This document shows positions 14,101 to 29,100 of a stretch of 64,000 bases of DNA, one piece after another (position 1 is the stretch's first letter; each line of letters begins with the position of its first letter). The notes below the pieces were generated by a model. It was not told the DNA's origin. It ran no database searches and saw only the letters and a list, made by a program, of their open reading frames with translations. Source of the stretch: Prunella strophiata (Eukaryota; Chordata; Aves; Passeriformes; Prunellidae); contig JAZBQD010000030.1 of NCBI GenBank assembly GCA_036583965.1, positions 107,730,662-107,794,661 of the forward strand. The letters are read 5' to 3'. Position numbers and translations under genes: made by a program.

Positions 14101-17100
14101 CTGGTTTTCTTTAGTTACATTACACAAAAATAAGTACTGGATAATATGTAAGGAAGTTAAATGCAAAGTCCATACTACTGCTCTGGCTACTTACATATAT
14201 ATAACATACATATGTATGTATGTATACATATATATATATTTACACACACTTCCCATGAAAATGCACATAAAAATACTCTTTAAAAAATTCAGCTTAGAAA
14301 ATGAACACACAAAGGTCCCAGGAAACAAATTTCAAGTGTATCAAGCTACTTCACATCAGTTGCACATAAAATTATATTCTTAATCTGAAATAAACATGCT
14401 CTTACTTCTTCCTCTACCTTGCACGTAATGCAAAGATGTGAGCAAGTACTCAGTTATTTAATAATTAATAAGTTGTAAATTCAAATACTACAGAGGAAGC
14501 TAGAGTTCTGAACAAGAGAACAGCACTGCTACAAAATAATCAATGAACACCTCATGGAAAGCACAGCACTACATTTAAAACTTTGTTAGAGTCCTCTCTT
14601 TTAAGGCAGAATTGGGCATTCAGCTTACACATATCTATTCATATATCCCAGTACAGGAGTAAGCAGTAACAATACTTACACAAAGTTTTTCAGAAAAAGG
14701 CTGCCACGCCAGCTTTCATCAGTCAGAAACACACAATTTTCCTTCCCACAATATAAAGCATCTCACAGAAATTCTCAGAAATACTGAACTTCTAGCAACC
14801 CAGCAAATCAGCAATGCGGCACCCTCTGTCTTTTCTACATTCATCTATATTAATTCCACTACAAGGAAAAATTGTGCAGCAAAATTTTTAAAAATCCTAA
14901 AAATTTCTTAGAATTCTGAGAGGTCTAAGCCTACCCATTCTGTTTTCAATCATACATTTGAAGTCCATTTAGGAGTTACTCACTGAGCTCCCCTTGGTAG
15001 TTCCGTAACAAAGGATAAGTTTTCGGTAGTTGTAGATCCGAACTTCTGAAAAAACGTTTAAGTGGTTGGGGATGTCTGTGAAGAGAGGAGGGAAGGGAGT
15101 TAGAGTGAGAAAATCACGGTCATCTGTAAGGCCACCACTTTGACAAAAAAGGATGTGACTTCTGTACCTGGTAAGGACCGTGCAAACTCCAGGACACACT
15201 CGTACAGCCGAGCAATACTGTTCCAGTCATTGAGGAACATCTCGACCACCTTGCGGCCTCCAACTGGTTCAGACAACTGGTTTTCATACGTCAGGTAAAC
15301 ATGACGGGTTGGTCCTGCAGTGTGAGGAGATGGGAAATATTGATCAACCCAGAGGCTCCTGAGCTGTGGCCTACAGACTGTGAATGAACTGTGGCAAGTG
15401 ACCAGGAAGCACATCGAAATAACCAAAATGCATCAACTCAGCTGTCACAATTTTGATTAAGGAACACTGCAGTTTATTAGAAATCTTAGGAGCAGACAGC
15501 TGTCCATTTAAACCAGGACATTAAAACCACTGGAACAGACAATGTAAACTACAAAGAAACAAAATTTACCAGTGTTTCTCAGTGAAACTTGCCTTGTTCC
15601 CTGGATGAAGTGCTGTTCAGCGGGCAGTTTGCAAACACCAGCTCGGCCACCCACGTGCGATTATTTCTACCTTGTAGTCGGAAAGTGCAATCAAGAAGAG
15701 ATCGGTCCAGAGCCTTCTGCGTTTCCTCATTTACACCTTTACAGGGAGGAATTCTACACATGACAAAAACAAAATCTCCATTAGACACAGTACAGTTCCA
15801 CAAGTAACAACACTACCTTCTAATACTTCCTGAAGGACTCCCAAGTCTGGAATGAAAGATGGAACAAATCAACAGCAGAGGCAGCTGGACTGCCCAGTGA
15901 GATAACCTGTTCCTCTTCAAGGATTGTAATAAGTGTGTCACAAAAGCACTCTGAGCTAAGACAACTTTCTATATGGATTCAACACCTGCAAATTACAGAC
16001 TGTTAAAGGATCTGCTGAATTGTCCTTATCTCCTGGTGAATGAAGAGCTCACCAATATAAAGCTCTTATACAGAGAAATAAGCCAAAAAAGATGAAAATA
16101 ACTAAGTTCTGTGGCAATCTGAATTCATTTGCCTTCTAGAACAAGCTTGCTCTACATGCAATGAACAACCTGGCACTTCCCTTAGTACTCACTAATTTAT
16201 TCGTATCCCAATGTGTGAACTGAGCTCAGGGGACAGACTAAATAAAGCTTAAGTAAAAACATGCCAAACTCTTTTTCAAATTTCTTGAGGATCTAGCCAG
16301 AAATCTCATGTTCCACCCTTAACTTCAGCTCACAAGTTCTCTGCTCATATGCAAAACTAAAAAGGTAGGGCCTGATGCATTTGGACACTGGTGCCTCTAT
16401 GTCACTGTACATTTCTGCAGCAGAAAAGGAGTTATGAAGGTTTTACTCTAGGAGGTGTCTTTGGGGTTTGTGGTTTTGTGCTTTAAACTTTATTTGTTGC
16501 AGGTCCAGTTAGTGGCTGGTTGTAGCTGGATTCCTCAAGGTTAACACAGAGGCAGGTATTTCTGGCCTGCTATTAAGAATTTCAATGTAACTGTTTCAGT
16601 AGCCTGTATGATACAGAAGAATAGTAAAATTGCAAATGATGACAAACTGAAGGGAGCACTTAACATGCTGGAGATCAGGGCTGCCCTTCAGAGAGATCAC
16701 AAATGGCTGGAGGAACAAATTAACAGGAACTTATGAAGTTCTATGAAAACAAATGCAAAGTCCTGCACTTGGGCTCAATAACCTATTAAATTGCTGTATG
16801 ATTCTCAGATATTTCCTCTACAACCTCTTTACCATGCAATTGTCTTTTCTGGAAAACCTGGCATTTTCCTCTGCAGTTTCACATAATTGTCAAATAACAT
16901 ATGGAGTATGTAGGCCTCTGATCTGATCTAAAATTGCATGTTCATGAATCATCACCACTTCTTCCTTAGCACTGCCTGGATTTAAGGATTGAGGATTGTC
17001 AAACTGTTTTCAGAGCCCCTCAGTTTAGGCTAATGAAGTAAAAATATCGTAGCTGGCTCTTAATCTACTCTAATTTTCCCCTTTTTCTTGCACTGCTTCA

Positions 17101-20100
17101 CATGCAAGTACAAGACACAGAGTATTAATACCTCTCCAAAAAAAGGAAAAAAAAAAGCAAAACAAAAATCCTGTCTCTGTCCTGATATTCTTATTGTTAC
17201 TCTCCAAACAAGCCTTTTTTCCCTCTCAAGTATTCATAGAGCAATAAAATGAAACACAGAGAATATCCTCTTACTTTAATAAACGTATTGCATGGCTGAA
17301 GCCATCTCCTTCTACTTGTACTCCCTGGTGAGGAATGTCCATATTGGATAACTAGGAGTGAACAAGAAAAAATGTTATTCCAAGCAAAAAACTTGTCACA
17401 TTTTCAAGGACTTTTTTATTTCCCCCTGAGGGTGACAGATGTTTCACATCCTCAAGCATTGGAAAGCCAAAAAACAGTCTGTGCAAATCTGGTATAAAGT
17501 TTCCCAACCCTTCCCACAAGTGCATCTTTCATCCTCATTTTCCCTTTTCCCTCAACTTTTCAAGCTTTTTGCAGTGCTTTGTATTAAGAGAAGCAGCTCT
17601 AACAAGTTAGACTAGAGCAACACAGTGCAGAAGACTGAGTCACCCGGGCTCAGCTGGCAGGGGAACTCCAGAGTGAGCACATGACCACAAATTTGCCAAA
17701 TAGTCAAATCTAGACACAGAATCAGGAGCAGGGAAAGGGAGGAAGGAAAAAAAAAATTTTTGAATACCTACCTCTATCCGAAGCCCTATAAAGGGCATAT
17801 TTGTATCACACATGGCTACAATATGAGCTAGCACTTTATTGAAGGCACACATTTCTCCCGACCGTTTTGGTTTCTTGGGTTCTATGGAACATGGATCTCC
17901 AGATAACTAGAATTAAAATAAAGACAAATGTACTTGCATATTTGGAGTAAACACTTTGAAGAGATGTCAGAAAATAATCTCATTCATCTAAGTGTTAAAT
18001 GAATCACACCCTAAGCACAAACTCCTGGAAGGATCCACTTCAGGACTGAGACAATTCAGTTAAAGCCTGTCCTTAAAACAGTACTTGTAGACCACTAAGC
18101 TGTGTCAGCCTGGCCCCAAGAAATAACTCTTTATCAGCCCCTGCAAGTCCTTCAAAATGTACACATGGCCCGAAGTGTATCACACAGATACCAGCACTCT
18201 GCATGTACAATATATACACACTCCTCTGCACAGAGCTCTGCCTTGGCTCTGAGAGCAGCAGAGCAGGCCTGGCATGAACTGAAGGACAACTGCTACAAAA
18301 CAGTTTCCCAGCATCTCCCTAGGGAAGCAGTCCAAAGAACCACTACAAGTAAGATGTCAGCCATACAAACACTGGAAACATGGCTACTAAAGCTGGGATT
18401 GATGCTCAGAACCTGTGTTGAGATTTCATGCTCTGTAACCACCCCAGTGGCTTTTGGAACTCGTACCTTGCGCTTGACACCACTTTTCATTTGTTTGCCA
18501 CTTTTTGTGTCCAGTACCAACTCTTCAATGTTTGGTTTGAACTGCTGTAGTAAAAGTGCAGTGGCTGGGCTGTCATCTCCTTCAGCATAGCTCACAGACA
18601 GAAAATGGTACTTGTACTCTAGTTCTGTGGGGTTGCCAGGAACATCAAACATTTCTACAACCTGTATTTAAACAAAACAAATTGAGAAGATTCTCAAGCT
18701 AAGAGTAAATCTAATTCAGTTCCTATATTTTCCTTTTCAAAGAACAGACATTAGTTTTTTTCAATATATTAATACTGTGGATATGAAAGGTATCCAAGAA
18801 GAAAAGAAAGGCCAAACCTTTCAGGAAACACAGAGAATGGAAAGGTTGCTGAGTAATAAATTTGTATGTGCCTTCTTCTGTATCAGCCTGAGTGCTTAAC
18901 AAACCCACAGGAGAAGGGAGGGAGGAGAGAATTAAGCATTACATCAATCACTTGGTTGCTAATCTTAAGAGTTAACAGTACAACAAACTGCCTGGGATAT
19001 CCATGACAGGGAGCAAAAGACAGAAGCATTTTTCAGCTACTTACAATGTAGTACTGGGGCAGACGAGTGAGTTTGATGAACAGTTTGTGTTTGGAAAGGT
19101 TTCCCACTGGGTGGCTGGCATAATTAGCTAGCTGAAGAGTTTCACTGCTCACTGTAGGCAGATGTTTTATGGACTGTTTGCAGCGCTGCTGTCCAAGCCA
19201 GAACCTTGCATGGAAATAAAGGTATTAGTACCCTGAGACTGGTTTTATGATTCTAATACACTGCAGTGCAGAGCATTAGTGTCAAATGACGAGTCACTCA
19301 TATCCTAAGCCAACATCTATCACTGCAGCACAAGTTAAATAAAGAAAAAACACACAGAAAATTTAATTACTTTACATTTTCTTATCACTATCTTCACATC
19401 TTGTCTTCAGCTTAACAGACAGCTGTTAGTTCAAGAAGACCTGAAATTATTTGCTGAATAAATTTTTATATACTACAATATGAAATTACAAACATTATAA
19501 AACATAGAAGGAAAACATTAAAAAAAACCCATGAGGATTGCAGTTATTTGACAATCTGGAATCTGCAATTACATTTTAGTAGAGAAAGGAAGATCTTTGC
19601 TCCCATATGCTGCTAAGCAATACAGTAAAAAAAAAAGTCACTGAACCTGGATGTCACTCTGAGCTATGTTATAAACAAACTCATTCAACTGAATAAGTTT
19701 GGAGATGAAGAGCTACATGCAAGACACCAAATTTATTCTCATGTTTGGAAGTAAACTTTGCCCTGCTCCAACAGATTTTGCCTATAGTGGCAAGGCCAGG
19801 GAAAAAGCTAGGTTTGAAAGGGGTTCAGAAATGCACGGCTTGGTATTCAGTCAAACTTCCACTGACAACAGCAGTGGGAAGTGTGGGTGCTCAGCACCTC
19901 TCCATCACAACACACCACATTTATTGTCACAGATACATGTCAGATACAGCTGTCCTAAAAGACATTCTGTGGACTGCTGAGCTTCCTCAGAAACTGCAGC
20001 ACTACCCAAGCCATTATCTCAAGTACATTATTTATAACAAAGGGAGGTTGATTAGTTTCTCCAGGGTGCCAGTGCTTCATGCATCATCAAGCTTCTTTTA

Positions 20101-23100
20101 GAAGCAGAATTCCTCAAATAGAGATTTCACCCTGCAATTAACTCAGAGCACTGGGAGTTTCCAAAATGACAGAGCAGGTGGAACTCAGTTCTCATGCAGA
20201 TGCAAACTGTGTTGGTATTATTTGCTACAACCTCTCATGGGAGCCAAATGTATCTTTTGCTTAAATCTCAGGGCTTTATGGAAGGAAGATTAGAGACTTA
20301 AACCAGCAAGGGCTGAAGTGCTAGAAGATAAACAGATATTATTTAAATCATCCTAGGCCACTTCCTGGTTTTTCCTCTGTATTGTGAGATCATTCTTGTT
20401 GAGAAACAAGCAGAGTTCAGCTGTAGAAACAAGAGTGGAATAAAGGACATAGAAGATGAACATGAACAGAAAAAGAGATACTCAAGAACCAAGTGGTCTG
20501 CTACTTCAAAGTGAAAAGACTTCAAGCAAAGTGTGCACATAGCAATGCATGAGGCTACATATAAGGGGGAAAATTAAAGCAGGACTATGGAATCAATTCC
20601 AAATAAAACCAGACTTTCCTCCACTGCTTAGAAGAGATGACAAATACTCAAGGCTGCTTATAACAGTGAGGAAGTATAACCCTTAGTGTGGTAAAACATT
20701 TATTAAAAGCCATGCAAGCGTCCTCATCCAGAATACAAATGTGGTGATTCATTCCATGCAAACAAAGTGAATTGTACAAGTCACTCACTTGAGCTGCTGA
20801 AGCCAAGGAATGATTCTCTTCATATCATCATTAACAGACTTCTCTACGTCATCGAGTGTCAGCTGATCTGCAAGACCATCAGGTGGGAGAATGGTCTTAG
20901 CACCAGTCCTTCAAACAAAACTTCAAACTTTCATTGAAAGTGTCTCATCTAACTAATCTCATAATCATGTAACAGCCCACGTTTGGGCTTCAAAGGGGAC
21001 CTTCTGGTCTAAACTTTTGTGGGAAAGGGAACAGAGATGAGATGATCTAACTGCATCTTGAACATCTCCCAGGGATGCAGGCTCCACCAAAACTCTCAGG
21101 GGGTTGTTCAAAGGATTGTTTGATTTCTCTGTAAAGAACTGCTTTCTCATATTGAGATGAAACTTCTGGTGCAACTTGTAATTGTTGTCCCTTGTACCAA
21201 CAGATGATCCATGCTTTGAAGACCACAGCAGGATGTTGTTAACCAAAAAAACTAAAAGAACTTCCTTTCTTTTCTTAAGCAATGTGAAACCTGAAGGTAA
21301 GACTTGAACAGAAGTAACTCAAGATGTACAAGGTCCCATCATACAATTCTCACTCAGGTCCATATGAAATGATCCCATCCATTAACAGCACAAGCCAGGA
21401 ATCATGAGTCATAACGAATATGAACTGCATTGACCCCCAACAATGATTACTCTGTTGTGCTCTTAAAACAATCTTAACTGAACTGTGACACTTAAGCACT
21501 AAGATCCTCTTTTCTATTCCTCAAACTCCAATACCTAGATTTTGACCCAAGTGTGGGGTTCATTTGCTCACAAAACTTTGCAGATCTGACAGAATTGTTC
21601 CCACAAAATTACCTCATAGTGCAGGATTCTTGCAAGATATGAAATACCTCCTGGTTTTGTGCCTACTTACCAACACCATACAGCATCAGCTGGAACATTC
21701 CAGAGTGGAGATCAACAAATACATGCAGGCATTCTGATCGACCACACGGTTCCAAAATTGGAATTACAAGAGTTGGGAGAGCCGTCTCAATGAATGCTAA
21801 AAAAAAAGATGGTGTAAATAATAAGTGTAAATAATAAATGTAAATAATAAGTGTAAATGAAAGATTATTGTTATTATTATTCAAGCTTATATTAATACGT
21901 AACCAATTATAATAAAAAAACCTGTATGTTTTTAGAGAAACAAACTTTACTTGCACATTATTATAGTGTTGACATAGAGAGGAATCTGAATATAAGAATT
22001 TCTCTGTGAAAACAGTGACAAATCAGTGAGAAAAAGCAGACCAAATGTGAAGATTATTAATCCTCTAATATCTTTTAGTTCACTGCTTCACAATTATCAA
22101 TCTAAATCCCAAAAGTTTCAACAGAAGTTTAAGGAAAGTCTCATCCAAAACTAGTTCAAAACAGTGAAAGATTAGCTTCCAATTCTGAACACAAACAACT
22201 TTTATAGTAGGCAAATTTTAACCCTTCAAGCCAGACTACAGTGTTCTACCAGCTCCATTTATTACACTGCATTTAGATGTAAAGGTATTTTACAATTATC
22301 AATGCAGAATAATTCAAAGCTAAGTTTTGTTAATTTGGAACATATTTCCCTTTATTTTTTCAAATTTAAATTAATGAAAACAAGAAACATCAAGAGAAAA
22401 GGAAACCATCCCTAGATACAAATGGAAATGAACTAGAAAAACTTCATCAGAAAACACATACAATTGTCATTAACATTGTAGCTCTTAAGAATGGCTTTCA
22501 GCTCCTGGAGTTTTTGATGAGATCTTGCATGGACACTGTCTATTAGGAGTTTTTCTATTGACAGGTGGTCAATCTGTAAAAAAGAAAAATACTTGAGTAA
22601 GCTCATATTTGATGTGTAGATCTTCTGCATTAGCACACTGGCACAAAGGTCCTTAATGAAACAATCACTTCAGAAATAATTTGCTTAGAACTGTGGTGAG
22701 CCACATTGACTATTAACTTGAGTATTTGGAGCACTATATAATACAACAAGCTACCATGAGATTCTGTCTGTGCAGCAGGCAGTGGGAGGAGTTTTGAACT
22801 AAGATTAGAAGAAGGTGTAAAAGACATTTCACAAATTATGCTGTTGCCACTCCCAGTGCAGACCTACTTGTTCTGGATCAAGGTTGGTCCATTTTCAGTT
22901 TAGCTTTTTTTTCTCAGCCACTGGTAACTAGCTTAAGCTTAAGAAAAAAGACTCCAAACACAAAACACCCTAAAGCAACACTTCATTCATTAGGATGTGG
23001 TTGCCTCTACACAAACACACGTGCAGCTGTAACATGAAATCCAACAAGTTTAACAGGGTAACAATGCAGTGACAGACACTGAGTATGGCCAACCCTACTG

Positions 23101-26100
23101 AACATAGAAGTATCTAGGGACTTGCATCTGCACTCTGTTGCACTGCCAGTGCTGAAGGTCATGCCACCACTTATACTCACTGTAACTTACTTGTACAGCC
23201 TAAATTAAAGCATTTGCATTCACATTAATTCACATTCCAGTCACATTATCTACATATTTTGCATAAGCAAAGCTCCAGATTACAGCAAAACCTTTTATTC
23301 TAGGTAACCTCACATTGCTTTGAAAGCTGTTCAAGCTGAATTAAACTCAAATTTTATTCTAAAGCAGGAGATAAATGCAGAAGAGGTCCATGCACCACAG
23401 AATTATACTATATTTGGTGCAAGCATACCAGAATGACCTTCCCCTAAATACAAGCTTTCCAAGACAAGGCCTTAACAAGCATCTCTTTATCCACTAGAGC
23501 ATTTCACCTCAGCAGCTGCAATGGGTTAAATCTTGCTCACTAAGAAGTGACTACATGTTCTATAGCTCCATCCAATTTTCAGTAGGTTAATGCAGAACAA
23601 CCTGCTCAGATAAACATGTTTGTTTGTGCCACTGTTTTATACAGTATCTTAAACAAACAGAAACCCAGTGTGCCATCTACGTCATTACAGCTGAGATCAT
23701 TATTCAAACACTACAACAGCACTGTATTTACCACAGCTGATAATTTTTCTAAGCTCAGAGCAAGTCCTCATAAAAGGGGACAGCATTAACTTTGATACAT
23801 CTCAAATTTACAGTGGCCTCTTATCTTAATTTACAGGCTGCAGACTTGATTCAGTGAGCTTAGACTGTGTCAGCTCCAGTGGATCTTTAGCAGATGCTAA
23901 AGATAAAGAGGATTTTCTTAAATTTACACATAAATACAGCACCTTCACTAAATCAACTCTATATCTAGTAGCCTAAATATACTAATTTAGGCTATTAAAT
24001 AAGTAAATGTAGTATATATTTACTCTACTAACAGTAGAATTCCTACTCTAGAGGTAGGTAGAAGACTACCATGCCTCACTAGGTTTCCCACATCCCTCTG
24101 TAGCTGAAACCTTGGTGGTTCTTGACATTGACCATACAGATTTGTCTGTCAGCACTGGTAACATGATGGGCCAAGAGGCTGAAATACAATGTACAGGAGG
24201 TGGAGGATACCATCAGTAGGAAGTTCTGTGAGACAGGTGAAAGGTCTGAGCTGGGGAGCTTTTCCCTGTGGAAAAACTGTACTGAAAGTGTGAAGACTAC
24301 ACCATTCACTCCAGTTTACTAACTCTCCTAAACCCAAACACTGAAAGAAATAATGACAGACAGACATCCTGATATATCAGAGCCACATTTGCTGAGGGAC
24401 TTAGAGAGGATTTATTATAATACCCAGAATGCAGTTTTTCTTAACTATCTTTAACCAAGATCTAGAATTATCCCCAGTGAAGCATGATCCAAGTAGGAAG
24501 TTGACTGCAGTTACTCATTTTGGATCATTGCAACAATCCCACCTTTAAAATACAAGAATCTGAACATTCAGATAAGCCACATGATATAATCTGGTTAGTG
24601 ATAATGTAAAAACTAAGTTTCACCTAACACTTGTAACAAACAAACCACATGAGCTCTTCAGCACAAGATTTCCAAATCATAATGTAAGATTTTCTAAAGT
24701 GCATAGCACTGCTAGGTAGCCAACTCCAGTGATAAGGGGAAAGCTGATTTTCAGAGGAGCTCCAAGACAGGAAAGGGAAGAACTGTGTCTATAAGCATTT
24801 CAAGCCAAACCCTAATAATAACAGATATGTTGCTATTGTTTCCCCCCAGCCTCAGCATTCCATCTCACAAGGGGCATAATGCACTGTGAAGTAGGTGCAA
24901 TTTTTAAGATTAAGTCAAGGCCAGTAATTTGTAACAACAATTTGAGGTCCTCACATAAACATTATACAACCTACAGCAACTGCTTACTAGAAATCTCAGA
25001 AACAGCTCCTTAAATAAAATCAAAGTGGAACAAACTGACAGTATAAAGCACTTGAGTTTCCAATTCACAATATTAGATGCCTCCTGCAAGCAAACTTTTA
25101 CCTTCATGGCTCTTTCCATCAGTTTGGAATCACAGGCTGGCAGTGGAGGCTCATGAGATATTTGTAAGGGTTTTGAGACATCAGTCTCATCAATTTTTAT
25201 AGTGACCTTATGGACAGATGCAGTCCCTGTTTTCCTGCCAAGTACCTGTTGACTTAAAATAAATAGAGTAATTAAACCATGCAGCTGGAAGAACAGAAAA
25301 TATGTTTTTCAGTAGCTAAACCTTGATTCTGTGTGCTCTGGTTAAAAACAACATTATGCCAGCTGAACTGAAAAAGGCATTTGTTTTAGATGACATTTTA
25401 AAGCAGAACTGTTGGTAAACTGTAACTACATGAAGAATTTTAGATGACTGCAAATTTAACACAATCAGAAGTGTACTCAAATTGCTTTCTAAAATTTTAT
25501 CTAGTGCAAGTCAAGCAATAAATACACTAGAAGTCTGACAGAGATCTAATCAATTTTTAGATTATCTGTGTAAATACAAACTCATTTATAACTGCATCCA
25601 CTGCTCCTCTGCACATTAATGTGCAACCCTTGCTTCTTTGCAAATCACGTAACATGTGTAGGTACTTAATTACAAGAATTTAAGAGTCTCACATCAAGAA
25701 GAAAGTACAATTCTGAAAATTATGGCTCAAGCTTGGTAAATATAATCCCCCCTGTTATTTTATTTACTGTTTGTTACCAATCCTTTTGAAATGAACTTAC
25801 TTCCAAACAGAGAGTGAGAGACACTTCCCTGCATGGTACCGCTCCACTTGCACAAGGTCACCCCAGCGCTCTCGGATCAGCATTAGTGTTTGTGAATGCA
25901 AGACTTCAAGCTGAAGAGCCAGGCAGAAGGAGTCTATTGCATGGAGCTAAGGAAATATAAGATGTCCAGGAAGTCTGTGTACTACTCAAACCTGTTTGTC
26001 TATATTGCATCAACCCTTCTGTCATCTAAGTCACACAAGATGCTGTCTGAAAACACACCAATGTACTAATCCAGAGATAAAGACATATAAACAGCCCCAA

Positions 26101-29100
26101 ATTATTTCTCAAAGGGGTTTATTTTTGTGGTTTTCTAAACTCTAACCTAGCACAGGTTGATAGACAAGAGAGTCACAGCCCAGTTTTACAGATTTCTGGT
26201 TGTCACCATCTTTTACTGAAAAGATGATTACTAACAAAGAAATTCCACTCACCCTATAGTTACCACTAACCCCATCTCCTATGGTCACCCTAAAAACCAT
26301 GACTCTTTGCAGAAAGACTTTCACTGAAATCCATTTTACACTGTCAAGCAATCTGCCCTTTCCAAGTGGAAAATCACTGCACATCCTGTATCTCATTATT
26401 CACAACAGAGTCAACACACCCTCATCAACTGCACTTTATTGCCGTTCTTGGTAGCAAGAACTGCCAGCTCCCAGAACTTCCAAGTCAGCTCTGCATTTCA
26501 TGTCCAAAATTACCTGCTGCTGCTGCACTGACTTACCACACAACCTGCTGCCTTGAATACCTCACCTTCAACTTTGCTGATTTTGTGTGCACAATTAAAG
26601 TTGACATGTAGACACCTGAGAATTACTGCTTCCAAGGCCATCATTTACTTCAAGGCCACCATAACTTCATGTCCAGACATTTCCCCCAAGCTTAGCAGGG
26701 AATCTATCTTTCCTGACTTCCAGAGCTACTAAGAGCAAGGCTACATTAGACACCAAATTCAGCAGCCCCTTTCAGAAGGATACGTAAGCAGTTGTACATG
26801 TCCTGGAGGGGCTTCTCATCAGCAAACAGCCGGGACTGGACCAGCTGATGGATGAAGTTGATCTGCATGCTGTGAACCAAGGCTCGCCCATCTTTAGCAA
26901 ATGAAAAATAAGTCACATTAGCCATCAGGAAAGTAGGTGTTTAAAATAATTCAGTAAATTGATAAATTAAAAATGAAAAAGATTTAACTGTATCGAGAAA
27001 TTTCCATACCAGGTATTATAACAAAACAACAAAGTTCTTGGTTTACTCTGGAAATGTCAGTCATTTTACTACACTGTCACTGTATAGCTTTGTTAAGGTA
27101 TTAAAAGCCTATAAAGCAAGGTCAAAACAGGACAAGTGCATATAACTCCATTCTCTTAAATGGTGATATGCAGAAAACCCAGCACTAAACAAGACTTACA
27201 TAGTGTCAGAGAGGAATATCATGTTAAAAACAAAGTGTAAAGGTTTGAGTTTTTCTTTACCACCAGTTTCCTTGTCTTCAACCAAAATTTCCAGCTTGAG
27301 AAGGCGCCAGGGGATGTCAGGGTCATCACCCATCACTGTCAAGGTGGCCTCAAACTCACCCTCAACTCGGAACTTCACACGGCCATTGGCTAAGGAAGAC
27401 AAGAATGTTTTATTTCACTCAGCCTCCTAACATGCCTAAAAAATAACAGTGTGGTAGCTCCTGGCACTCATAATGGATTACTTCCCGATCATTTCTGCTC
27501 TGTTGCTTATGTTTCCGTGCAACTGTGAACATTTTACAGCCTGCAACAGACCCAATGTCAATAAGCAGCATAGAAAGATGTACAAACTGTCCTGAAGTTA
27601 ACTTGTTAAATCTGGAAACTTGTTAACACTTGTGCTTCTGTAATACAGAGTTAACACTGAGCTGACTACCAGCCTGACAAACAAAACATCTGGCTGAAAT
27701 ATTCCTATTCTTTGCTACTATCAACAATGAATGCTTTCAGCAATACTCAAATGACATTCAGAACATGGATCTCAGCCCAGGCTAAAATCCAGCCCTGAAA
27801 ACACATCTCACTGCAAAGCATTTATTTAATATTAGAATATTTTAAATCCATTTTCATGTGAGGAAGATAATCTTTTGCAGAATTTATATATACACAGCAA
27901 ACAAAGTTTATGCACATTATTTATCTAATTGACATGATGTACATCCTCACACCTGTGAACACTGCTATCTGTTTCACAAATTGGGAGCAAGGACTTTAAA
28001 ACTATGCAAGCAAGGTCATAAAAAGAATGAGAGGCAGAGCAAACAAGTAAGTACAAGTCCTTACTCTGACATGCAGGTCAACCTTCTCAATCATTTAACA
28101 AACTACGTTATTTACCTTTACAATTAAAGACATTTAGCAATATTCCTGCAAAAATTGTAACCATTTAACTCAAGACATTTCATTTTCAAGAGCACCCCAG
28201 ACATGCTCTTAAAACAAACCACACTCCAAACCAGAAAATAATAGTCATTGAAATGTTTAGCTAACTGAAAACTCTTAAGAGTTTTTCTCAGACATATTAT
28301 TCCTATATCATTAATATATACTTCTGTTAGACAAAAATACCTCTAATACTGATACTGCAAGCACTCACACAGGGACTAGAGAAAACCAGCACTAAGATTC
28401 TTCAGGAACATCTTTGACCTAGGTCTGTGGGGAATGGTTTACAAATGGCTAACCTTGTCTTGGTTAAAAGCATGGACTAGGTCCATTCCCACCCTATTCT
28501 CTGTGAATCTGCAATAACCTAGTCCAGTTTATAGCCATCCTTCCTGTATAGAAGGTTGTCTTAATGTATGGGTCAAATGAAAACAGATCTCAAAACAGTT
28601 TAAGAGATCTGGCACTGTGGTGAGTCACTGAACAAAAGGCATGCATAAATATGAACTAATTCTGTGCCTGAACGTGAATATCAAAACAGCTTAAAAAAGC
28701 AACATTGAGTGACTTGTTTAAACTCAAGCTCAAAGAGTTTCTACAGAAAGACCTAACAGTTCAACTAATTTTAAAATTAAATTAAGATGAAGTAGCCCAA
28801 AGACTGTATCACAAAACATTTCCTGAAAGCGCAAGACAACGTCTTAAACTTTTTGGCATTACCTGCATAGGATTTCTTCTTGAAAATAAATAATATTTCA
28901 GCAATTAATCAGAGATCAATAAATCAGTGCTCTCATTTTTCAAACAGGGGAAAAACCCCCATATTTTGATGTCATACAAAGACAGGATCCGAGTCTTAAT
29001 AGATGAAGCATCCTTAATGGTCTCAATTAAGCTATCATTTGGCTTTGCTTTAACCTTAAAACAACAGCTTTATATCAGCCTGCAACAATGTATCCTTCAA

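Noticed and set aside
13961..14383. 140-codon plus-strand frame
   Set aside because: It lies in intron 19 and translates the TA microsatellite as a Tyr/Ile run; no coding character.
18102..18590. 162-codon plus-strand frame
   Set aside because: Its 3' part is the reverse strand of MED14 exon 14 and the rest is intron 14; chance frame.
25934..25946. Extending MED14 exon 8 by 13 nt to the upstream AG
   Set aside because: It would shift the frame and destroy the conserved LHSFCL junction, so the downstream AG was chosen.
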